From the NCBI GenBank assembly GCA_035772735.1, contig JASDFA010000003.1, positions 55,052,501-55,116,500 on the forward strand: DNA of 64,000 nt, in the 5' to 3' direction. A program made the translations under genes and the position numbers. Each line of letters begins with the position of its first letter. Within the stretch, counting starts at the first letter, position 1. Positions 20,850 through 34,164 of the stretch are shown piece after piece. This DNA comes from Datura wrightii. Its lineage: Eukaryota > Streptophyta > Magnoliopsida > Solanales > Solanaceae. The notes beneath the pieces were generated by a model. That model was not told the DNA's origin. It saw only the letters and a program-made list of their open reading frames with translations, and searched no databases.

Positions 20850-22218
20850 TTGTAATATCCCAGAAATCCTAAGATCAAACTCGGGAGTTGAAATGGAGAA
20901 AATAAAATTTTCTACACCAGGTCACAGGACGAGTCGTCCCATGACTCGAGTGGTGCACCACGAGTCGTGGAGTGGCTCTTGGGGAGAGGTTTGGCCGTGG
21001 TTGAAATTTTATGTCTTGGGGTGACCGCGGGTGAGAAAACAAGTCATGGTCAGCACCATGATCCGTTAGGTCACCCGTGGTAAATGGTGGTCTGAAGGAT
21101 GAAGAAATTCGACAGTGTTAGCAATGGGTTGGTCATCACGAGTCGTTGAGTTCACCACAAGTCATGGTGACCCTCAGATAAAAAATGGCAGTGCAGGTAA
21201 TGAGAGGTGACCCCGAGTCGTGGTCAGTGGGCACGACTCGTGCAGTCCCTCGTTGGGACTGGCAGTGGTTAATTTCCTGCGAATTTATTAAGGGATTTTT
21301 CATAATTCCTAAGTTTCGAAGGCCTAAACTACGTCGTTTTAAGCTCAGAATAGTATGTTTTAAGAAGGGTTAAGACATTCAAGCCTATTCTAATTCATGC
21401 ATGCAAGCCTAGAGGTTTAAGAGGTGATAAAGCCTAGTTTATTCAAAGTTCTTCCTCAATTCTCATTGGGCAATCAAGAGAGGTTGTGAAATCAGATCCT
21501 TCCAGGTATTTAGGGTTATGAATGGGTGTAATTGTTCACACCCATGCCAAATCCCTCTCTATTTCATAAAATCCTTATTGATGAATCTATAGGGTTTTAA
21601 CCTAAATATGTACATTCTCTAAGTTTCTAACATGGGTATGATCTAAGCATGTTCCAAATGTTGATTTATGATTCATGGGCAAGTTTTACAAGGTTTTCAA
21701 TTACAAATTTATATTTTCAAGTTTTACAATTTATATTGCCCATTCATGAAAGTTCATGGCAAGTTGAGATTATGATATGTATGTTCAAATATGATGAGAT
21801 GTATATGAGAAAAGTATATTTTCAAATTACCCATGCCTATGTTCATGTTTTCAAGAAAATCAAGTTGAACTCAAGCATGTTAAGTATTGGGCAAGGGCAT
21901 ATGATCAAGTATGTTTTACAATTTCATGTAATTAGCTTACCACATGGCTTTGGAGTCTAGACTCCCCATTATGTTTAGCTTGTGGTATGGTTTGGATCAA
22001 GGCTCCTCATGATATGATTTCATATTATGCATGTAAGTTAATTCAGCTTCGTCACTAGACGATGGTCAACTTCGTTGAAAAACGATGGAGAGCATATGCA
22101 TATTTTTGGGAGTAGTGTCTAGCACCGAGTAGGCTAAGCGTCAGCCAACCTTATGCCTCAAAACTACATGCCAACATAGGTATGTTCAGATTATTCAGGA
22201 CCTCCCTTGTGAGCTTCC

Positions 22219-23641
22219 TGTTCGGGCTTGTGTTATATGGGTATATAAAACAACACGCAAGTGCACGTGGTCGAACAAGTAGTAAGTGGCTTTAGTATGC
22301 CAAGTATCGATCCCACAGAGACTTGGGTTAAGTGCAATTTGCTCAAGTATACTATATTTTACTTCTAAATATGCTGACAACAACGTAACCAAAAAGTTGA
22401 TAGTTTGTTTGATAAATTTTATACTAAAACTAAGAACAATTATCTACTTTGAATTTGAACTATGGATAAGAGCATGCTGAGGTTAAACGAACATGTAATG
22501 AAATTGATTATCATCATAAATTGGTTAATCTTTTCTTCGTGTTGCTAGCCAAGAACATTTTCCAAGAGATTAAAACTCTCGTATTTAATCTCACTTAAGA
22601 ATCATGAACCATCCGTCTACATTTCTGTGATCAAATGCAATTCATGTTCTAGCCATACAATTCCGGTTCCTAAATTGACTAATACGACTTTCAGGTATAT
22701 TTCTATCCTGAACGCTAATCAAAACTCAATTTTCCCAAACCAAGTAAAGAACAATATCCTATTAATTCACAACTATCCAATTTTGTGCTCTCTCGAGTGA
22801 AATCGGACTTTTTAGATGTACATTAATGTAGGCCACACACCAATGCAGTAAGAACAAGAATTAATAGAACAACGTGGAAGAAAAGATGAAAAACCAGATA
22901 ATCAATAATCAAATTTCATCACAATTGTTCATAACCTCAGCAAGGAGAGGAATTAGCCACTCATTTGTGGATTAATCATCATAAAACGAGTGTTAATCAT
23001 ACAAGCAATTGAATTAAAGAAGAAACAAAGAGAGAAAAAACCCTGAACTTTTCGTCCCTCAACTGCCTATAACCCACGTCCTTGCTCCACCAAGTCTGAA
23101 TCTGAAAAATGAACTTAAGTGTTCTATTTATACTGCTGGGAATTTTTCCTGGAATAATGAGCAACGTGTCACGGAGTGCATCGCGGAGCACTGCCTCCGT
23201 GACACGCCATGAACGCGGACCCTCACTGGAACTGGGGGTCCGGGAATTCAAGCTCAACGTGGCACGGCGTGCATCGCGGAGCACTGGCTCCGTGCCACGG
23301 AGCAGACGCGGAAATTCACTGGAAATTGGGTGAATTTTCCCCATCCAGGCAGAATGCCTCCACGATGGCAGCGTGACACGGCTCCATCGCGGAGCCCCTT
23401 TAATTCATGCTGTCCAATGCCTTTTCCCTTGCTCGCATCCAAGTCCAACTCCGATATCATCCAACATGCATTTTAGCTTCTCGAAATCACAATTTACCTG
23501 CAAAACAATGCTAATCATGTTGGTTAGTATAAATTCACATTTTATTGCCAATTACATGAAAATGTATACAGATTGATAGATAAACAAGGCGAAAATGATA
23601 CTTTTGAGTATCACTTGGGCATATAAATCTGCCCAAGATCA
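22219..23641 (-). mobile_element. G: solo LTR of the C/D family
   Basis: It begins TGTTCGGG and ends CCCAAGATCA on the plus strand, with CTTCC at 22214-22218 and 23642-23646. It is 1423 bp. It is more like the LTRs of D than of C (shared opening with a TATAAAACAACACGCAAG stretch). No internal region is present. Confidence 0.92.
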
Positions 23642-25795
23642 CTTCCCCTTCCCCCAAGGGGCCTTCAGCTTGATATCGATATCATAGTACCGTCCTTAGC
23701 CCTGGAAAGGCTTTAGACGGATCTATCCACTTGAGTGTGATAGTCGGGACCACGTAAGCTTTATCGTGGTAATGTCGGTTATACGACGAGTCTCCCATTG
23801 TTCCTCGGGATTTTAGTTATGCATGTTCATCAGTCATGATGTTATGTTTTCAACAGGTTTGACCCAAATGTTCAGTTTTACTTATGATTATCAGTTTTCA
23901 GCTTTGGGTCATTCGATTCAGTTATGATTTTCAGTTATGTTCAGATCATGATTTACGAAAATAGCATGCAATCCCTACTCTCAAAATCTTTTCTTGATTG
24001 TGTTTTATAATATGCATGATTTATGATTTTACTTACTTAGCGGTTTTACTTATCTTGCATACTCGGTATATTCCACGTACTGACCGCATACTCTATGTTA
24101 TATGTCACGCCCCACCTTGGGAGGCATGACTGGCACCTGGTGCCCTACTAAGACCTAGACTGCTTGACTACTGAGCCTAGGCACTTCTGCTGCCAGGCTG
24201 GCTCTAACTCTGGGTTCATGGATTCAACGGGCTATATAACGGCTGTAAATACAGCCTCCGGCCAACTAGGTCGATAGCCACCTGTAAGGAAGCAACAGCT
24301 AACCAGAACAACAATAGTATGAAGGAACCTATGCGGGCCGACAAGGCCACCATGCTGTCTAGTTACTTCTGAATCAAGAAAACAGGTGCTAAACTGTTAA
24401 GTGACCGACAAGGTCACCACTACCAACTGAATAAGGCCCCACACGGCCATCATAAACAAGCTAAAACATACACACGGCCTCACACGACCGGTACAGCTAG
24501 CCACAGGGAATATACATTCTGCAAGCCTCTAAGAATACTAATAAGATGGTCGGGACAGGGCCCCAGCCTACCCATACCGTACAACAAAGAAAAAGGAGTA
24601 AACCTCTAGTTGTCTAGCTCCAGATGACAGGAGCTGATGACTCTGTGTGCTGGCTGGAATCACGAGGGATCGGCTCCTCGTCTATAAGTACCTACAGAAA
24701 AGTAATGCAGCGCCCCAAACGGGCGTCAGTACCGCTGGTACTGAGTATGCAAAGCAACAACTGGAAAATAACTGAAGACAAGCAATATAACTGATAGAAC
24801 TGAAATGGAAAGAAATAGACTGTAACTGACTGAAAGTATGAGTTAAGACTGTCCTTAACTATGCTGAAAGGAGTAGGAGTCGTACCTGGCAACGTGACAT
24901 TCTACTATCTATCTATTTCTAACTAACATAACATGGCATAATATAGCATAACATAACATAACATAGCACACATAAACCTTACATGGCCCCCATAAGCTGG
25001 AAGGTACAACCAACACGCAATCTATACCCCTACCCCGGTCATCCCATCTCCCGTAGTAACTATAAGCATCCTGCCGGTCCCCTAGGTATGCGCTTGGGCC
25101 CGTTGATCCCCTGACTATAACTGTACCTGAGTCCAAAGGACTCCTGAATCAACACCCCAGGCGTACCCGCTGGACGGGGGTGTATAAAAGCCGACCAAGG
25201 CAATATATGGGGAAACTGGCATCCCATCTTCGTCCACTAGGGGACGGCATGCCACTCCGTAGAGCGACGTATCCTCTCCCTCTGGCGGACGAGTCGATAT
25301 AGCTATTAACCCCTGGGCGGTCATGAATGCTAGGTGATCCAGCCCAAAACAATACAATCAAGTCTCAACTAGTAATACTAATTGGGTATACTGCATGTTG
25401 AAACTAGTGGTAGTAATGTGTATGTATACACTACATGCTGAAACTAATAATAATAATGTGTATACATTTAATACATGATGGAACTGATAATGGTAGATAT
25501 ATAATTTCTGTCATACTGTGCTGAATCTCATACTGAAACAAGATATAGTATGTCTGCTGGGAATCATGTTGTGTAACTAAGTTTCATGGTAGATATGATT
25601 TACTATTTCTAACATGCTTCTTAAAATTCATATTAAGCTACTATTCTATTTTTGGAATACTTTACGGGAACTTATATTGCTTTACTAAGTTTCGGTTGAA
25701 CATGATAATATCCTGACATACTTTACTAAATTACATATTGGACATGTTGTACTGTTTCTAAAACTTCCTACTGGAATTTATATCGTGCTAGTAAG

Positions 25796-27212
25796 TGTTC
25801 GCGTGATTTGTGGGGTATAAAACAACACGCAAGTGCACATGGTCGAACAAGTAGTAAGTGGCTTTAGTAAGCCAAGTATCGATCCCACAGAGACTTGGAT
25901 GAAGTGCAATTTGCTCAAGTGTACTATATTTTACTTCTAAAAATGCAGACAACAGTATAACTAAAAGTTTGATATTTTGTTTTATAATTTTATACTAAAG
26001 CTAAGAACAATTATCTACTTTGAATCTGAACTATGAATGAGAGCATGCTGAGCTTAAACGAACATGTAATGAAATTAATTATCATCATACTTTGGTTAAT
26101 CTTTTCCTCCAGTTGCTAGCCAAGAACATTTGCCAAGAGATTAAAACTCTCGTATTTAACCTCACTTAAGAATCATGAACCATCCCTCTACATTTTTGTG
26201 ATCAAATGCAATTCATGTTCTAGCCATACAATTCCGGTTCCTAAATTGACTAATACGACTTTCAAGTATATTTCTATCCTGAAAGCTAATCAAGACTTAA
26301 TTTTACCAAACCAAGTAAAGAACATATCCTATTAATTCACAACTTTCCAATTTCTTGCTCTCTCGAGTGAAACCGGACTTTTTAGATGTACATTAACGTA
26401 GGCCACACATTAATGCAGTAAGAACAAGAATTAATAGAACAACATGGAAGAAAAGATGAAAAACCAAATAATTAATGATCAAATTTCATCACAATTGTTC
26501 ATAACCTCAGCAAGGAGAGAAATTAGCCACTCATTTGTGGATTAAACATCTTAAATTGAGTGTTAATCATACAAGCAATTGAATTAAAGAAGAAAGAAAG
26601 AGAGAAAAAACCCTGATATTTTCGTCCCTCAACTGCCTGTAACCCACGTCCTTGCTCCACCAAGTCAGAATATTGGAAAATGAACCTAAGTGTTCTATTT
26701 ATACTGCTGCGAATTTTTCCCGGAATAACGAGCAACGTGTCACGGAGTGCATCGCGGAGCACTGCCTCCATGACACGCTACGAACGTGGACCCTCACTGG
26801 AACTGGGGGTCCAGGAATTAAAGCTCAACGTGGCACGGCGTGCATCGCAGAGCACTGCATCAGTGCCACGGAGCAAACGCGGACCCTCTCTGGAATTTGG
26901 GCGAATTTTCCCTATCCAGGTAGAATGCCTCCGCGATGGCAGCGTGACACGGCTCTATCGTGGAGCCCCTTTAATTCATGTTGTCCAATGCCTTTTCCCT
27001 TGCTCGCATCCAAGTCCAACTCCGATATCATCCAACATGCATTTAAGCTTCCCGAAATCACATTTTACCTGCAAAACAATGCTAATCATGTTGGTTAGTA
27101 TAAATTCACATTTTATTACCAATTACATGAGAATGTATACACATTGGTAGATAAACAAGGCTAAAATGGTACTTTTGAGTATCACTTGGGCATATAAATT
27201 TGCCCAAGATCA
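25796..27212 (-). repeat. Element D 3' LTR
   Basis: Starts TGTTCGCGTG and ends CCAAGATCA on the plus strand. The CACGGAG cluster (about 26730-26960) precedes a minus-strand TATAAATA box at 26703-26696. Long frames in this cluster exist on both strands and also in G and in the other LTRs, so they follow the repeat words. Confidence 0.94.
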
Positions 27213-27250
27213 CTTACCCCACACTTAAATCCTTGTTCGTCCTCGAACAA
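27213..27250 (-). promoter_or_regulatory. Element D polypurine tract and AGGA-loop hairpin
   Basis: The same arrangement as in C: a purine tract touching the LTR, then TTGTTCG/CGAACAA around AGGA at 27250-27233. Confidence 0.7.
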
Positions 27251-29069
27251 CAATCCTACACTTCAGGCAATTTACATCCCAACCTTGCTACTTCAGTTCG
27301 ACAATTTAGGCTACGGTCATACCGATTATTCAATACAGCAAATCATCAAGAAACATGCATGGTCTTATCAATGCAATGACCTTCAATACATTAAGACCTC
27401 CTAGACTTTAAGAATCGACTCTCGATATTGGCAAACTCATGCAAATTAGCTGATCAAGATATCTGACACGAAAATTAATCTTTCATCAAGCATGTGCCCT
27501 CACAACACAAGAGAATCTTCCCCTTTTTGCTCATATGACTCACAAACATTCAAGCAGGGGCATGTAAAAACAATTTCGCTCTCTCTCCCAAAAGAATTCA
27601 CATGCATCATGTCATGACCCATAAGCTTGCCCTTAGTGTATTACTCCACTAATATAAAGAAGTGCGATGTAAGATCACGTAGGACTTTAACGGGTTGTAA
27701 TGGAAGCTACGGACTAGTAAATATTGGATTAGCCAATAATAGCCACTAGCATCCTTAAGCGCCTTTTCAACACATCCCATCAACTCATGGACATTGTTTC
27801 TTTTTTTTCCATCATCCCATTCTTGATTATTTTCTTTAGTATGGCCCATTGCATTAAGCACACTTGACACAACAACAAAGATTATTCATGCACCTTCATT
27901 ATCGTTTATTTTTAGCAAGTGCACCTTCAACCTTTTCTTTTCTTCTATCGCTCTGCTTTTCTTTTTCTTTTCACCATTCTCACTCTTTGACACTTTGGAA
28001 AAATGATTTTCTCTTCTTAAGCGCTTAAGAGTTTTGTATAGACTTTACGGCTAATGAAAAGAAGGAATTAAGCTCGGTTTACAGTTTTTGACAAAAGAAA
28101 AAATAATTGGCTAAAGGCTCAACGGGCTGACTAGGGTATACAATCAAGGTGTGTACGACAAGGAAAAATAGAAACTCTCGGTTAAAACAAAGAAATGCCT
28201 ACATCCTTTCCTACAATACACCTCCTTCATTTCGTTTTGTACACCAGGCAAGTTCTAGACACTTCACAATAGCATGGAATATCAACACCTCACTTCACAC
28301 TTTTTGCACATGCTCGATTCAAGATGTACTCACAGACTCTTCAATCAGCTAATTACAGGAATTCAAACATTAAGCCTCAATCACACTGAATCGAACTCTA
28401 CAACCTAGGTATCTCAACATATTTACAAAGTTGCATGCTTTCATACGAATCACCTTTGCATTTTAAATATCATGTACAACACGCAACCAGAATTTCGAAA
28501 CCATCCAGTAACTACAGGTTCCGGGATGCAATCCACCAAAGAAAAAAACTGAAAAATTGAAAAATAATTGAAAAAAATCTACTCCTAACGACTACATTTC
28601 CCTTAAGACGGTCGTCATCCATCCATCATAGGGAACGGTCACTAACTATGACTTCAGTTCAATGGGACCATTCTCGGTAAAAGAACTGAAAACAAACGCC
28701 GAGAAACCCAAGAATTAAAAAATATTGAAAATATCGATCATTTCGATAGAAAAATGATTTACAAAATATTTTTTTTTAAAAAAAAATTTAAAAATATCGA
28801 TCATTTCGATAACAAAAATATGTACAGAATCAGAATCAGCTAGCAACATTCAGCAACACACATCAATTTAACAAACATTTACAAATACAGAACAACTTAA
28901 CAATTCACACTCACAGGGAAAAACAACATACATGACAACAGAAGAGAGCATACAAACAAAACAGCCCAGCCCAGCACCTAACTACTCCCACCCCACACTT
29001 AGTTTGAACACTGTCCCCAGTGTTCACAAAAATTAAAATAGTATAAAATTGGGTGGTGGAACTCCCTGA
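27251..29069 (-). other. Element D 3' untranslated region
   Basis: AT-rich, aligned with 5511-7273 in C. It includes an A-rich stretch near 28730-28830 with a repeated ATATCGAT word. No gene seen. Confidence 0.7.
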
Positions 29070-30290
29070 TCAGTCAAAGTATTCCACTTCTTCGTCGGGT
29101 GCTGCTGCTTCATCTCCCAAGTCCGAGTCACCTCCGTCGTCATCATCGGACTCCACATCGGAGTCCTCCCGACGTGTCTCCTCGTCTGTGGGGACATCAT
29201 CGTCTGTGGGCTCTACAAATGCTGGCCCCACTCGGCATAGAGCCCTGGCGTTTTTGCCGAAGGGGTAGTCTAGCTCGAGCTGCCATAGCTCCTCCTCTTT
29301 CACCGGCCTCCCGCCTATCCTCAGCTGGAGCATCTACATCCCATACATCCGAGCCATATACTGGTCGTCACGAGCATGTCGCTCGCCAAGTGTAAGCACC
29401 GGCCAATGGGTGGTGTCGGGAGCCTTAGTTTTAGTAACGTCTAAGGCCCGCCGCTCCAACTGCGAGATATAGTCAAGGGCCTCCTCCTCAACATCGAGGC
29501 CCCTGAGGAAGGTGGTCAGTTGTCCACCAAAACCATACCTGTGCCTCTAGTGCAACCGGGCTCTCTTCATGGCGGAGATAATTACCGCCCCTATATTGAT
29601 CTCCAGCCCTTTCATCAGGGTGTACACCAGGCATACACGATCCTGGGTTACATCTGTCATATGTACCCCCGGGATTAGGCATGAGCAGACTATCTTCAGC
29701 CAGATTCGGGCTTCCCTGTTCATCTATGAATAGGGTAAATTCTGGTGGTAGCCCCTCTCTTTGTGTCTGCTCCATCTAGCTGTCGATCGGGTCCCACACA
29801 ATGTGCGTCTGATGTCCGCATACGGTGGGGTAATGTTTAGCTGTCGGAGTACGTGGGCGTCTGTGTCCCGTGCTCCTATGATGGCATTGAGGTGGTGGGG
29901 CTCCAGAGTGACTATTTGCCCTCTGATCTTGATGGTGTGACTTCTGATCGTCGGGTTCCAATTGGCATAGAACTCCCGAACCAAGTGCAGATTGCATTCC
30001 TTGGGCTCATCAAAGATGAACTTGAGCCCAGCTGCCTCGATCCGGTGGACCATTCTAGGGAACTCCTGTGCCAATGGTTCTCGTGCTATGTGCTCCTCAG
30101 GGAAATATTTGTTTTCTTTGTGCTTTGCGTACCACTTTTTCCCCTCATCGGTCACCCATCTCGTTCCGTATTGGCGGCGCTGGCCGTGTGGAACTGCTGG
30201 TGCAGCTAGGACTGCTGTGCCCAGTCTGATTCGTTTCCTTCCGGCGCCTGAAGTTGATGCACCTTTTCCTTTATCTTGTCGGCTAGCCAT
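29070..30290 (-). pseudogene. Element D ORF2: putative plant transposon-protein domain
   Basis: The counterpart of C ORF2, in one frame of 407 codons from the ATG of MASRQDKGKG to the stop after EEVEYFD. Order: basic N-terminus, the conserved centre with REFYANWNPT and the IKIRGQIV region, a C-terminal half with RALDVTKTKAPDTTH, and a strongly acidic tail (residues near 29200-29080). Three stops: after LPYS (29726-29724), one near 29550 and one near 29335. C reads through the last two, so all three are recent. I see no transmembrane segment, so it does not look like a classical envelope protein. Function unknown. Confidence 0.8.
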
Positions 30291-30295
30291 TTTAC

Positions 30296-30986
30296 CTGTC
30301 AACCCAAGTAAACAAGATCAATGTTAAGCTAACGGATATTAACTTCGGCTAAGGTCGGGTTACGCTAGGTTACCCCACACTTAGTCCTTAGCTACAGTTA
30401 CAACACTACGGCAAGATTATCTTTATTTACACACAATAAACAACTATACAATCATGCTTAGTGCGTTCGAAAAATTCGACGGTATAACTTCTGCGTACTA
30501 CTCAGACTTCGTACAGCTAATCACAATCACTACCATCGCTAACATTTTACCCATCACACTTAGCAACGAAAAACAAAGAAACAAAAACAACAACAAAAAT
30601 TTATCTACATGAACCTATACAACCAACCAATTCTTAAAAATTTCAACATTTCCCCCAACCCGAGAATCCGTCGTTCTATTAACATCCTAACAATTTGTAC
30701 ATCAACTCATCTCATTCAACACATCCATCCCGGCATAAAATTCACAATTTCAATACATTTTCAACTTCAAATTCAACATACAAGCCCTAGAATTGAGATT
30801 ATCAATCAAATTCGATTAAGTTATGCAATCGACAAGTTCAAGCAATCATAAAGACATTCCGAACATTCATCAACAACAATTAACTCGAATTCATAATTAA
30901 TTACTACATAGGGCAATTTAGCTCACCTCCCATGCTCAAAATCGAAGAAAATCGACAAGAATTTGAGAGGGAATCGAAGAACATAC
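30296..30986 (-). other. Candidate intron before element D ORF2
   Basis: Donor CAAG|GTATGTTC and acceptor GGTTGACAG|G, five bases before the ORF2 ATG; 691 nt. It matches C in position and splice sites, although the intron bodies differ. Not tested by RNA. Confidence 0.55.
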
Positions 30987-31633
30987 CTTGTCTTTGAAGA
31001 ATCGAAGAAGAATCGTTGAATTTCTTGCCTTACTCCGTGTCACGTTGATAGGGGATGGGTTTTGGGGGATTTGGTCGCGGAGGGATTAAAAAATGAGGGA
31101 AAAGGGAGGGTTTTCAGGGTTAAAAAGTAAGGAAATCGCGCGGGTCACCCGGCGACCCGGTGTGACCCGTCGCGATATACAAGGCAACGTGTCACGGAGT
31201 GCATCGCGGTGCACTGCCTCCGTGACACGGAGCCATCGCGAGACTGTTCTGGAAATTTTTTAAAAAATCCAGATTGTACCTCAACGTGTCACGGAGGTAA
31301 CGCGGAGGTCCATCTCCGTGACACGGAGCTGTCGCCTCAGCTCACTGTCTGCCACTTTTTATTAATTTTTCATACCTTGTCTTTTCCTTCGCGATTCCGT
31401 GCATATTTTTCTCCGTTTGACCTGAAATTCATCTTACTATACAAAATTGGTTAGAATTATAGGTTTCACTCTAAATACAAATAAAACAAAAACTAAAACG
31501 AAAAATTTTGTAGTAAATCAAGAAAAAGAATAAGAAAAATCTATTTACACTTTACAAAATGAAAGAAAAAATTTTTCACAGGTTGCCTCCCGTGCAGCGC
31601 CTGGTTTACCATCGCGGCTCGACGTCGTTAAGC
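30987..31633 (-). repeat. Element D linker with CACGGAG repeats
   Basis: Holds two CACGGAG/CTCCGTG units (31185-31335), GGTGACCCG-type repeats (31140-31172) and the GGCAACC-type motif after integrase (31582-31627). It aligns with 9152-9793 of C. Confidence 0.65.
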
Positions 31634-34009
31634 TCAATTGTCTGCTAGGGTGATGGATGATTTCTCTCGATCACCGTCCTCCCCCCAGTAGTGCTTACAC
31701 CTTTCCAGTGGTTTTCCCATTAACTCTCGGGAATCCTTCATCTGCTTATCATCACCTTGATCAATCACATTGATCACCGAGAGTTCTTCATGCACCGTCG
31801 GAAGCTTGGGTGCCTTGTACACATCGAACACCTCCACCTTGTCATGTGCTCGCATTGTTAGCTGCCCCGCAGCTACGTCAATTAGTGCTTTCCCGGTTGC
31901 CAAGAAAGGACGTCCCAAAATAAATGGGACTTCCGCGTCTGGTTCAAAATCCAGCACGACAAAATCTACCGGGAAAATTAGGGAGCCAACTTGCACCAGA
32001 ACATCCTCAACAATGCCATCCGGTCTGGCTAAGGATCGATCCGCCAACTGCAAGATTACCATTGTGGGTCTAGGACTCCCTAGGCCCAACTTCCTAAATA
32101 CCGAAGACGGCATCAAATTTATGCTCGCTCCCAAGTCACACAATCCACGAGCTCGGATGCTCTGCCCAATAGTAATTTGGATAGTAAAACTCCCAGGGTC
32201 TTTTAGCTTTGTGGGCAGTCAATTTTGAATCCAGGAAGTGCACTCCTCCGTTAGAGCCACCGTAGCATACTCAGTCAATCGACTTTTGTTTGCCACGATG
32301 TCCTTTATATACTTAGCATATTTCGGCACTCCCTGCAAGACATCAACAAGAGGTAAATTAACATGTACCTGTTTCAGCACCTCCATGAATTTCTTGAAAC
32401 ACGCCTCCTCCTTGTGTTTCTTTAGTCGTTGAGGGAACGGGGGTGGAGGTCTTTCTGATTCAGCATCCTTAGTCTTCCCCCTTTCAGTATTGTGCTCCCT
32501 TTCAACTTCACTTGCTCCCGACTGTTGAGGTGGTCTTTCTGGTTCCACCTCTTTCAGCTGCAAACCACTCCTTGTGGTCACTGTATTTACCTGCTTGGGA
32601 TTGGGATCCGTGTCGCTCGGCAGTCCTCCTCTAGGCCTTGTGTTTTGGGCACTATCAAATTGCCCAAATTGATATTCAAGCGCCTTGGTAGCTAACTGGT
32701 TGTTCTTCACTTCGGCTGCCAATTTCACATAGTCAACCTGCAATTGAGCTTGGTTAGCTATCATGGTCTTGAACATCTCCTCAATGCTGGGTGATGGTGG
32801 TGGAGGAGGTGCATTGTTGTTTCTGAATTGAGCTTGATAATTCTGCTGCCCTCCTTGGTTCCTTTGCACACCCTGACCCGAACTTTGGCCTTGATGGTTG
32901 TTGCTACCCTATGAGAAATTAGGATGATTCCTCCAATTGGAGTTGTAGCTACTACCATACTGTTGGTGGTTCCTTTGCGCATTACCCACAAAGTTTACCG
33001 AGTCTGGATTGGCTCCACAACACTCAGCTGAGCGCTCACTGCTTCCACACACTTCACACCTCATCTGCTGTACTGCATTAACTAGGGCTTGAGGCTGGTT
33101 CAATGTCATGTTGCTGAAGTGGGTGTTAAGTTGATTTTGTAATGCAGCTATCTGTGCAGCGATAGCTGTAAACCCATCCACTTCTAGCACTCCTGCTGCT
33201 TTCCTTGTCCCACCTCTTGATGAATCAGCATTCCATTCTGGATTGCCCTGCGAAATACAGTTCAACAAGGTGTACAGCTCCTCATAAGTTTTCTCCAACG
33301 CTTGCCCTCCAGCTGCTGAGTCTAGCAATATTTTCGTGTGGGGTTCCAAACCCTCAATAAATGTGTGCACCAGTACATCATTGGACTGATGATGGTGAGG
33401 AAAATCCCGCAACATGGATTTAAATCTCTCCCAGGCCTGATATAAATTTTCTCCCTCTCTCTGTTTGAAACTTAGAATCTGACTTCTAAGTCTTGCTGTT
33501 TTACCAGAGGAAAAAAATCGTATCAAAAACTTCCATGCAAGATCATCCCACGTAGAAATAGAATTCGGTGGCTCAGCTTTCAACCACCTCTTGGCTTCTC
33601 CCAATAATGAGAATGGGAACAATGTAAGCCGGACATAGTCTGACGACACTCCAGCGGGGATGTAAGTGTCACTTATCTCCAAAAAATTTTGGAGATGCTG
33701 CTGTGGATCTTCATGAGGGAGACCGGTAAACTGCCCGCTCGTGTGCAATAACTGCACCATATTCTGTTTAAGTTCAAATCTCCCTCCCGGCTCAGGTTTG
33801 CGGATACTAGATGTAACATTATTGGCATGTGGGATTGCCACCTCGCGAACCGGCCGTGTTGCTACTTCTTCGGGCACTAACACTGCCCATACTACTGGTG
33901 GATTCTGTTGTTGCTCTATGATCGTCTGTCTGAGCATCTGCAGCTTTCTTTGTAGAGCTTCTCTTTGTTTACTGTGAAATATCCTTTCTGGCTCTATATA
34001 TGATTCCAC
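31634..34009 (-). pseudogene. Element D gag-protease joined to the integrase tail
   Basis: A single frame of 792 codons with only two internal stops, at 32911-32909 (Trp in C) and 32221-32219 (Arg in C). Gag starts MESYIEPERIF. Domains: gag domain (LLGEAKRWLKAEPPN; QREGENLYQAWERFKSML), a partial zinc knuckle CEVCGSSERSAEC, a Gln/Pro-rich linker with six prolines, and a protease with CDLGASINLMP (Asp codon 32137-32135) and ILGRPFLATGKALIDV. After the protease the frame runs straight into RCKHYWGEDGDREK, the end of integrase, and stops. RT, RNase H and the integrase core are absent. It would make particle protein and protease for a non-autonomous element. Confidence 0.88.
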
Positions 34010-34140
34010 CAGCTCCTTGTCTCTTGCCAGTGTTCAACAGCAATTAAGTTTGCAAAATACAGGCTAAGACTAAGTTGTCAACACTAAGAAAATAAAAATA
34101 CAGTAAATTAGCACTTAAAACAAATTCACCAATTGCCAAG
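34010..34140 (-). other. Element D leader
   Basis: The stretch between primer site and gag. No frame and no clear hairpin by eye. Confidence 0.55.
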
Positions 34141-34158
34141 TCCCCGGCAATGGCGCCA
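34141..34158 (-). promoter_or_regulatory. Primer-binding site of element D (tRNA-Asp type)
   Basis: TGGCGCCATTGCCGGGGA on the element's strand, one base from the canonical Athila/Tat site and six bases from the LTR. Confidence 0.87.
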
Positions 34159-34164
34159 AAAACT

